Shown: one piece after another, positions 5,403-10,019 of the stretch
Layout of the letters: each line of letters opens with the position of its first letter
Numbering within the stretch: position 1 is the stretch's first letter
NCBI GenBank assembly: GCA_035509195.1
Contig: DATJLT010000005.1
Span: 1 to 10,019 of the forward strand
Source of the DNA: Chersky-822 sp035509195
GTDB lineage: Bacteria; Actinomycetota; Actinomycetes; Streptosporangiales; Streptosporangiaceae
DNA: 10,019 nt
Direction: 5' to 3'
Notes under the pieces: model-generated
What the model saw: only the letters and a program-made list of their open reading frames with translations
The model's database searches: none
What the model was told of the DNA's origin: nothing
Translations under genes and position numbers: made by a program

Positions 5403-7283
5403 CCTGCCTTCCTGGCTGGCGAACTGAGTCAGGTAGAGGTCGCGGTACAGGCCGTTGGTCGCGAGCAACTCGGCGTGCGTGCCGCGCTCGACGACCTGAC
5501 CGTCGTCGATGACCAGGATCTGGTCGGCCGAGATGATCGTCGACAGCCGGTGCGCGATCACCAGCGACGTGCGTCCGGCCAGTGCGGTCTTCAGCGCGCG
5601 CTGAACCGCGACCTCAGATTCTGAGTCCAGGTGCGCGGTCGCCTCGTCGAGCACCACGATAGATGGTGCCTTGAGCAGCAGCCTGGCCAGCGCGATCCGC
5701 TGCTTCTCACCGCCGGACAACCGGTATCCCCGGTCCCCCACAACCGTGTCAAGCCCGTCGGGCAGCCCGGAGATCAGTGACCAGATCTGGGCCGCCTGGC
5801 AAGCTTCGATCAGTTCCGGCTCGGTCGCGCCTGGCTTGGCGTAGGTCAGGTTAGCCCTGATCGTGTCGTGGAACATGTGGGCGTCCTGTGTCACCACGCC
5901 GACCATGTCGTGCAGCGAATCCTGCGTCACGTCCTTGATGTCGGTGCCGTCGATCAGTACGCGGCCCGACCGCGGGTCATACAGCCTGGCCACAAGCTGC
6001 GTGATCGTGGTCTTGCCCGCTCCTGAAGGACCGACAAGCGCGGTGAGCTGGCCGGCCGGAGCATGGAAGGAAACATCGCGCAGCACGTCGGCGTTCGCGT
6101 CGGTCCGCTCGGGCAACGGCAGCGCGATCGACTCGAGAGAGGCCAGCGAGATCTCGGCCGCGGTCGGGTACCTGAACCAGACCGCGTCGAAGTCGATCGC
6201 CGGCGCGGCCGGTCCCGTTCTCAGCGGCACCGCGTCAGGCGCGTCGGTGATGAGCGGCTTCAAGTCGAGTACCTCGAAGACCCGGTCAAAGCTCACCAGC
6301 GCGGTCATCACGTCGACCTGTACGTTGGACAGCGAGGTGATCGGCCCGTACAGCCGCCCGATCAGCGCCGCCAGCGCGACCAGCGTCCCGATCTTGAAGA
6401 AGTTGTCGATCACGAGCACGCCGCCTAGCCCGTACACGACGGCCGTCGCCAGGGAGGCAAGCAACGTCAGGGCGATGACCAGCGTCGACCCGTACATCGC
6501 GGTCGTGACGCCGATGTCGCGTACTCGCCCGGCCCGGTCACGGAACGTACTGACCTCATCGCCTGGCCGGCCGAAGAGCTTAACCAGCATCGCGCCGGCG
6601 ACGTTGAAGCGCTCGGTCATTGTCGAGCCCATCGCGGCGTCGAGTTGCATCGATTCCCTGGTAAGCCGCTGCAGTTTGCGGCCGACGAATCTGGCTGGAA
6701 AGACGAACGCCGGGATCAGCACTAGGGCGACGAGCGTGACCTGCCAGGACAGCAAGATCATCGCGCCGAATACCAGCGCCAGCGACAGCACGTTGGCGAC
6801 CACGGAAGACAAGGTCGAGGTCAGTGCCTGCTGCGCACCGATCACGTCGCTGTTCAGCCTGCTCACCAGCGAGCCGGTCTGCGTCCTTGTGAAAAACGCG
6901 ATCGGCTGTCGCTGCACGTGCGTGAACACCTCGGTGCGCAGGTCGTAGATCAGGCCCTCGCCGATCCTGGCGGAAAACCAGCGCTGCCCGATCGTCAGCA
7001 CCGCGTCAAGCAGCGCGAGCCCGCCCACCACCAGCCCGATCTCGATCACCACGCTGATCTTGCGCGGCAGGATGCCATCGTCGATCAGGCCGCGCAGCAT
7101 CAGCGGCACCGCCACGGTCACCACCGCGTCGAGGGCCACGATCAGCAGGAACGTGATGAGCTCGCGCCGGTACGGCCGTGCATAAGAGAAGATCCGGCGT
7201 ACGGTACCCGGCTTGAGCCGTTGCTGGGTAACCGACCGGTCGCGCGTGAAGCCGCGCATGGAATGCCACGTGGCATACGTCAT
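5376..7283 (-). CDS. ABC exporter half-transporter (membrane domain fused to ATPase)
   Basis: A 635-residue protein: six membrane helices in about 40-330, then the nucleotide-binding domain. Motifs are Walker A GPSGAGKTT (418-426), Q-loop VTQDAHMF (464-471), signature LSGGEKQRIALARLL (522-536), Walker B IVVLDEATAHLD (542-553) with catalytic E547, and switch histidine H578 in AHRLSTI. All catalytic residues are present. As a single half-transporter with no partner gene nearby, it probably works as a homodimer. Before Walker A, residues 375-400 hold an insertion rich in serine, leucine and glutamate between two early strands. The substrate cannot be predicted. The ATG at 7283 has only a weak ribosome site (GGCAGG directly before it). 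ATG 7259 (M9) is an alternative, leaving the palindrome 7263-7276 as leader. It lies 45 bases downstream of the crotonase gene. Confidence 0.95.
   Translation of the reverse strand: MTYATWHSMRGFTRDRSVTQQRLKPGTVRRIFSYARPYRRELITFLLIVALDAVVTVAVPLMLRGLIDDGILPRKISVVIEIGLVVGGLALLDAVLTIGQRWFSARIGEGLIYDLRTEVFTHVQRQPIAFFTRTQTGSLVSRLNSDVIGAQQALTSTLSSVVANVLSLALVFGAMILLSWQVTLVALVLIPAFVFPARFVGRKLQRLTRESMQLDAAMGSTMTERFNVAGAMLVKLFGRPGDEVSTFRDRAGRVRDIGVTTAMYGSTLVIALTLLASLATAVVYGLGGVLVIDNFFKIGTLVALAALIGRLYGPITSLSNVQVDVMTALVSFDRVFEVLDLKPLITDAPDAVPLRTGPAAPAIDFDAVWFRYPTAAEISLASLESIALPLPERTDANADVLRDVSFHAPAGQLTALVGPSGAGKTTITQLVARLYDPRSGRVLIDGTDIKDVTQDSLHDMVGVVTQDAHMFHDTIRANLTYAKPGATEPELIEACQAAQIWSLISGLPDGLDTVVGDRGYRLSGGEKQRIALARLLLKAPSIVVLDEATAHLDSESEVAVQRALKTALAGRTSLVIAHRLSTIISADQILVIDDGQVVERGTHAELLATNGLYRDLYLTQFASQEGRSDPATATV
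7263..7276. repeat. 14-bp perfect palindrome at the ABC exporter start
   Basis: ATGCCACGTGGCAT is perfectly self-complementary, with CACGTG at its centre. It lies between two possible start codons of the exporter gene (7283 and 7259). If translation begins at 7259, it is leader DNA and could be an operator. If at 7283, it encodes residues A4 to H7 and flanking bases. A random 10-kb sequence is expected to hold about 0.6 perfect 14-bp palindromes, so chance is a fair explanation. Confidence 0.4.
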
Positions 7284-7328
7284 GCCTGCCTAGAACCAGG
7301 TCCGTTCCGATGGCGTTCCCTGGTCCGC
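7284..7328. promoter_or_regulatory. Short intergenic region with an inverted and a direct repeat
   Basis: Between the crotonase stop and the exporter start, ACCAGG (7295-7300) and CCTGGT (7319-7324) form a 6-bp inverted repeat. Inside it, GTTCC occurs twice (7304-7308 and 7315-7319), 11 bases apart, about one helical turn. This could be an operator or a weak hairpin between cotranscribed genes. There is no T-run to support a terminator. Confidence 0.3.
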
Positions 7329-8093
7329 TCAGGGCGTAATGATCCGCTTCAGCAGCAGTTCACGCTGCGCCCGCCGCTCGGCCGCGGCCTGCTGCTCCAG
7401 AGTGTTTCCCGCCGCTTGCGCCAGCAGGGCCTTCGTCGCCCGCGCCGCGGCCGCATCGGTCGCCAGAAGGGCCGCGATCAGGTCGGCGACGGCTCCGTCC
7501 AGCTCGCCGGCAGGCACCATCAGCTCGGCCAGCCGCAAGAGCACGGCCTCTTCTGCCGTCACTGTCCTTGCCGTCAGGCAGAGTTCGATCGCACGGGGCA
7601 GGCCGACGATGTCGACCAGAGGTTTGGTGCCTGTCAGGTCAGGCACGAGCCCGAGCGCGGGCTCTTTCATGCAGAACCTCGCATCATCAGCGAGGATGCG
7701 CAGGTCACAAGACAACGCGAGCTGGAATCCCGCGCCGATCGCATGCCCGTGAACGGCAGCGATCGATACGATGCGCGGGTCACGCAGCCACAGGTACCCG
7801 GCCTGGTATCCGGCGACCTGCTGCTCGAAGTCCTCATCGGTCGCCTTGGCCACCTGGCCAGGTTCCTGGCCGCTCAGGAGCTTGATGTCGATGCCAGCGC
7901 AGAACGACGGGCCTTCGCCACGGACGACGACGATCCTGACCTGGTCTGGCAGGTCCGAGCCGATGCTCGCGAGCGCGTGCCAGACGGCCGGCGTCAGTGC
8001 GTTCCTGCGCTCAGGCCTGGACAGGGTGACGGTGGCCACCTGGTCGTCAACGACAAGCCTGACCGCGCCGGCGGCCAGCTCACTTTGGTGCAT
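7329..8093 (-). CDS. Enoyl-CoA hydratase/isomerase (crotonase) family protein with one catalytic glutamate replaced
   Basis: A 254-residue protein of normal crotonase length, acting on acyl-CoA thioesters in the cytoplasm. The N-terminal strands contain VATVTLSRPERRNALT (19-34). The oxyanion hole is formed by FCAGIDIK (64-71) and GHAIGAGF (116-123). In classical enoyl-CoA hydratases two glutamates activate water (Glu144 and Glu164 in the rat mitochondrial enzyme). Aligned by eye, the second is kept (E144 in MKEPALGL) but the first is glutamine (Q124 in GAGFQLALSCD). Hydratase activity is therefore uncertain; isomerase, hydrolase or other crotonase chemistry is possible. The ATG at 8093 has only a weak ribosome site. 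It lies 11 bases after the gbn-like gene, so the two are probably cotranscribed and possibly coupled. Confidence 0.92.
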   Translation of the reverse strand: MHQSELAAGAVRLVVDDQVATVTLSRPERRNALTPAVWHALASIGSDLPDQVRIVVVRGEGPSFCAGIDIKLLSGQEPGQVAKATDEDFEQQVAGYQAGYLWLRDPRIVSIAAVHGHAIGAGFQLALSCDLRILADDARFCMKEPALGLVPDLTGTKPLVDIVGLPRAIELCLTARTVTAEEAVLLRLAELMVPAGELDGAVADLIAALLATDAAAARATKALLAQAAGNTLEQQAAAERRAQRELLLKRIITP

Positions 8094-8104
8094 GCTGGCC
8101 GATA

Positions 8105-8326
8105 CTAGCCCTTGCTCTTGGCCTTGCCCCTGGTGGCACCACCCCGACTGCGCAGCGTGACCCCTGACTCGGCGAGGATGCGGTGAATGAACCCGTACGA
8201 CCTGCCTGTCGAGGCGGCAAGGGCACGGATGCTTTCTCCGGCGCTGTACCGCTTCTGCAGTTCAGATGCGAGCTTGGTGCGGTCGGCACCAGTCACTCTG
8301 GTGCCCTTCTTGAGAGTTTCGGTCAC
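8105..8326 (-). CDS. gbn: Gbn-like small helix-turn-helix nucleoid-associated protein
   Basis: A 73-residue protein that is little more than one helix-turn-helix: an N-terminal basic arm (LKKGTRV), helix A about 13-29, then SIRALAAST (32-40) and the recognition helix GRSYGFIHRIL (41-51), ending in a basic RSRGGATRGKAKSKG tail. It closely matches the actinobacterial family typified by Streptomyces coelicolor SCO1839 (Gbn), a reported nucleoid-associated protein that binds GATC-centred sites and affects development. The start is the GTG at 8326, set by GGAGG 5 bases upstream. An in-frame ATG at 8383 would add 19 residues unlike the family. A dyad with two GATC sites lies about 50 bases upstream. 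From memory, Streptomyces keeps the same neighbours (an ABC ATPase and a crotonase); that should be checked. Confidence 0.88.
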   Translation of the reverse strand: MTETLKKGTRVTGADRTKLASELQKRYSAGESIRALAASTGRSYGFIHRILAESGVTLRSRGGATRGKAKSKG

Positions 8327-8327
8327 G

Positions 8328-8337
8328 CCTTCCTCCC
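8328..8337 (-). promoter_or_regulatory. Ribosome binding site that fixes the gbn-like start at GTG 8326
   Basis: On the minus strand GGGAGGAAGG precedes the GTG at 8326, with the GGAGG core 5 bases away. No such site precedes the upstream in-frame ATG at 8383, so the shorter 73-residue product is the better call. Confidence 0.85.
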
Positions 8338-8377
8338 GGTGAACTCCGGCCGCCGCTGCGCCGCCGTATCTCGCCAT

Positions 8378-8399
8378 GATCACGCATGAACTCGTGATC
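8378..8399. promoter_or_regulatory. Inverted repeat with two GATC sites upstream of the gbn-like gene; candidate autoregulatory site
   Basis: GATCACG (8378-8384) and CGTGATC (8393-8399) are perfect 7-bp inverted repeats separated by 8 bases, centred about 63 bases before the GTG start at 8326. Each arm carries GATC, the core of the site reported for Gbn. Arm centres lie 15 bases apart. A role in autoregulation is inference. GATC is common in this DNA, and 7-bp dyads with some short spacer are expected several times per 10 kb by chance. Confidence 0.45.
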
Positions 8400-8460
8400 G
8401 GCTACCCACACGGCTGCAAAAAAATTAGGACATTTACCTGCCATCGGGTGAGCAGCGATT
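8400..8460 (-). promoter_or_regulatory. Spacer between the ABC-F stop and the gbn dyad, with an AT-rich patch
   Basis: Minus-strand sequence after the ABC-F stop contains a weak CTGC/GCAG hairpin, then TAAATGTCCTAA and a run of seven T (8424-8418). The T-run lies about 15 bases beyond the hairpin, too far for a classic intrinsic terminator. It may instead be an AT-rich promoter element of the gbn-like gene. I see no clear -35/-10 pair. Confidence 0.3.
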
Positions 8461-10019
8461 TCACGCCAGCGCGACGAGATCGGCGAGATCAGGACTCCAC
8501 AAGTCTTCGACCCCGTCTGGCAGCAAGAGCACCCGTTCAGGTCCGAGTGCTTCGACCGCGCCTTCGTCGTGAGTCACCAGCACGATCGCACCGCTGAAGC
8601 GCCGGAGCGCGGAGAGAATCTCCGCGCGGCTGCCAGGATCAAGGTTGTTGGTCGGCTCGTCAAGCAGGAGCACGTTCGCGCGGGACACGACGAGGAGAGC
8701 GAGCGCGAGCCTGGTCTTCTCGCCGCCGGAAAGCACGCCGGCAGGCTTGGCGACATCGTCGCCAGAGAATAGAAAGGAGCCGAGAATCCCGCGCTGTTCC
8801 GCCTCTGTCAGATCGGGAGCCGCCGTCCTCATGTTCTCGAGCACGGTCCTGTCATTGTCCAGGGTCTCGTGTTCCTGCGCGTAATAACCGAGGCGCAGGC
8901 CGTGCCCCGCAAGCACCTCTCCGGTGTCCGGCTCCTCAACTCCGGCTAGCAGCCGCAGCAGCGTGGTCTTGCCGGCGCCATTGAGACCGAGCACGACAAT
9001 TCTGGCGCCTTTATCGACGGCCATGTCGACGTCGGTGAATACTTCGACGCTGCCGTAAGACTTGGAAAGGCCCCCCGCGGTCAGCGGCACCTTTCCGCAG
9101 TGCGCTGGCTCAGGGAAGCGCAGCTTGGCGACCTTGTCTGGCGCGCGGTCCGCGCTGACCCCGGCGAGCAGTTTCTCCGCCCGCTTGGCCATGTTGTGAG
9201 CCGCCGTCGCCTTCGTCGCCTTGGCGCGCATCTTATCGGCCTGCATGTTCAGGGCGGCGGCCTTGCGCTCGGCGTTGACCCGCTCGCGGCGCCTGCGCCT
9301 GGCGTCGGTTTCCCGCTGGTCCAGATAGGTTTTCCAGCCGACGTTGTAGATGTCGATGACAGCGCGGTCAGCGTCGAGGTGGAACACCTTGCTGACGATG
9401 GCGTCGAGCAGGCCGGTGTCGTGGCTGATCACGATCAGGCCGCCCTTGAACGTGCGCAGGTGGTCACGCAGCCAGTTCACCGAGTCGGCGTCGAGGTGGT
9501 TAGTCGGCTCGTCGAGCAGCAGCGTCTTCGAGTCGCCGAACAAGATCCGCGCCAGTTCCACCCGGCGGCGCTGCCCGCCGGAGAGCGTGCCGATCGGCTG
9601 CCTGAGCACCTTGGCAGGCAGTCCGAGGCTGGACGCGAGCGATGCCGCCTCGGACTCGGCCGCGTATCCGCCGAGCACGGTCAGCCTTTCCTCGAGCTGC
9701 CCGTACTTGCGCACGGCCGCGTCCCGCTTCACCGGATCGGGGTCAGCCATGCCAGTCTCGGCCCGCCGCATGCCCGCCAGCACCTCGTCAAGCCCGCGTG
9801 CCTGCAAGATGCGGTCGCTGGCCAGCACGTCGAGGTCGCCGGTCTTCGTGTCCTGCGGCAGGTAGCCGATCGAGCCAGTGCCGCGGACGGTGCCGGCCGC
9901 AGGCTGGCCCTCTCGCGCCAGCACTTTCAGCAGCGTGGTCTTGCCCGCGCCGTTCCTGCCGACCAGCCCGATCTTGTCTCCTGGCGCGACCTGAAAAGAG
10001 ACACCCTCCATCAGCAGCC
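8461..10019 (-). CDS. ABC-F family ATPase, N-terminus beyond the right edge
   Basis: The frame is open to the last base. The first in-window ATG (10011) is internal, since the preceding codons (LL before MEGVSF) read as the first ABC domain; roughly 20-25 residues are missing. There are no membrane segments. Numbering from that methionine: domain 1 has GRNGAGKTT (18-26), LSGGQRRRVELARILF (143-158), LLLDEPTNHLD (164-174) and H197. A charged helical linker rich in R, K and A (about 228-285) follows. Domain 2 has GLNGAGKTT (342-350), LSGGEKTRLALALL (427-440), LLLDEPTNNLD (448-458) and H481. Such proteins act on the ribosome, either easing stalled translation or protecting it from antibiotics. 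The short C-terminus and plain chromosomal setting favour a housekeeping role, but resistance is not excluded. Confidence 0.96.
   Translation of the reverse strand, partial: LLMEGVSFQVAPGDKIGLVGRNGAGKTTLLKVLAREGQPAAGTVRGTGSIGYLPQDTKTGDLDVLASDRILQARGLDEVLAGMRRAETGMADPDPVKRDAAVRKYGQLEERLTVLGGYAAESEAASLASSLGLPAKVLRQPIGTLSGGQRRRVELARILFGDSKTLLLDEPTNHLDADSVNWLRDHLRTFKGGLIVISHDTGLLDAIVSKVFHLDADRAVIDIYNVGWKTYLDQRETDARRRRRERVNAERKAAALNMQADKMRAKATKATAAHNMAKRAEKLLAGVSADRAPDKVAKLRFPEPAHCGKVPLTAGGLSKSYGSVEVFTDVDMAVDKGARIVVLGLNGAGKTTLLRLLAGVEEPDTGEVLAGHGLRLGYYAQEHETLDNDRTVLENMRTAAPDLTEAEQRGILGSFLFSGDDVAKPAGVLSGGEKTRLALALLVVSRANVLLLDEPTNNLDPGSRAEILSALRRFSGAIVLVTHDEGAVEALGPERVLLLPDGVEDLWSPDLADLVALA

Noticed and set aside
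5863..6948. Long open frame (361 codons) on the plus strand
   Set aside because: It lies wholly antisense to the ABC exporter, is rich in Ser, Thr, Arg and Pro without domain motifs, and is the usual mirror frame of a GC-rich gene.
6918..8108. Plus-strand open frame of 396 codons spanning two genes
   Set aside because: It runs antisense through the exporter start, the intergenic gap and the whole crotonase gene, and its product is low-complexity and rich in R, Q, H and D. The minus-strand genes have clear motifs.
8105..8383. Longer 92-residue reading of the gbn-like gene from ATG 8383
   Set aside because: The extra 19 residues do not resemble the family and have no ribosome site, while GTG 8326 has a strong one.
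8418..8454. Intrinsic terminator after the ABC-F gene
   Set aside because: The hairpin is only 4-5 bp and the seven-T run is about 15 bases further on, so the parts do not form a working terminator.
9350..9865. Plus-strand open frame of 171 codons
   Set aside because: Antisense to the ABC-F gene and Ser/Arg-rich; explained by the codon use of the real gene.

Overview
The window is high-GC DNA with the codon use, GTG starts and gene families of an actinomycete (Actinomycetota). The best lineage marker is a 73-residue helix-turn-helix protein that closely matches the Streptomyces GATC-binding nucleoid protein Gbn. I cannot name the genus. Eleven genes are well supported, plus the first 25 codons of a twelfth at the left edge. 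Gene density is very high, with no gene-free stretch over about 135 bases.

Layout: (1) At 1-961, fdhD (+) encodes the sulfur-transfer protein that activates formate dehydrogenase. It is divergent from a gene entering from the left edge whose first codons could belong to a formate dehydrogenase large subunit. (2) At 958-3684, a three-gene minus-strand operon encodes a NitT/TauT-type importer (lipoprotein binding protein, ATPase, permease), with overlapping genes and an unusually AT-rich promoter at about 3721-3772 carrying two dyads. (3) At 3787-5039, a P-loop sulfotransferase-like protein and a small lipoprotein form a minus-strand pair. (4) At 5127-5402, a GlsB/YeaQ-type three-helix membrane protein lies on the plus strand, overlapping tail to tail with the next gene. 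(5) At 5376-7283, a fused ABC exporter half-transporter. (6) At 7329-8326, a crotonase-fold enzyme lies 11 bases behind the gbn-like gene. (7) From 8461 to the right edge, an ABC-F ATPase whose N-terminus lies outside the window.

How the genes fit together: the ABC importer is one complete transport system, with nitrate, sulfonate or taurine-like ligands most likely. FdhD would serve the formate dehydrogenase suspected at the left edge. The ABC-F, gbn and crotonase genes look like a conserved actinobacterial chromosomal block. I found no phage, insertion sequence, CRISPR array, tRNA or rRNA, and no clear undescribed defence or biosynthetic system. The better leads are a two-GATC dyad just upstream of the gbn-like gene, the importer control region, a crotonase lacking one canonical catalytic glutamate, and a sulfotransferase with a divergent nucleotide-binding loop and a cysteine cluster.
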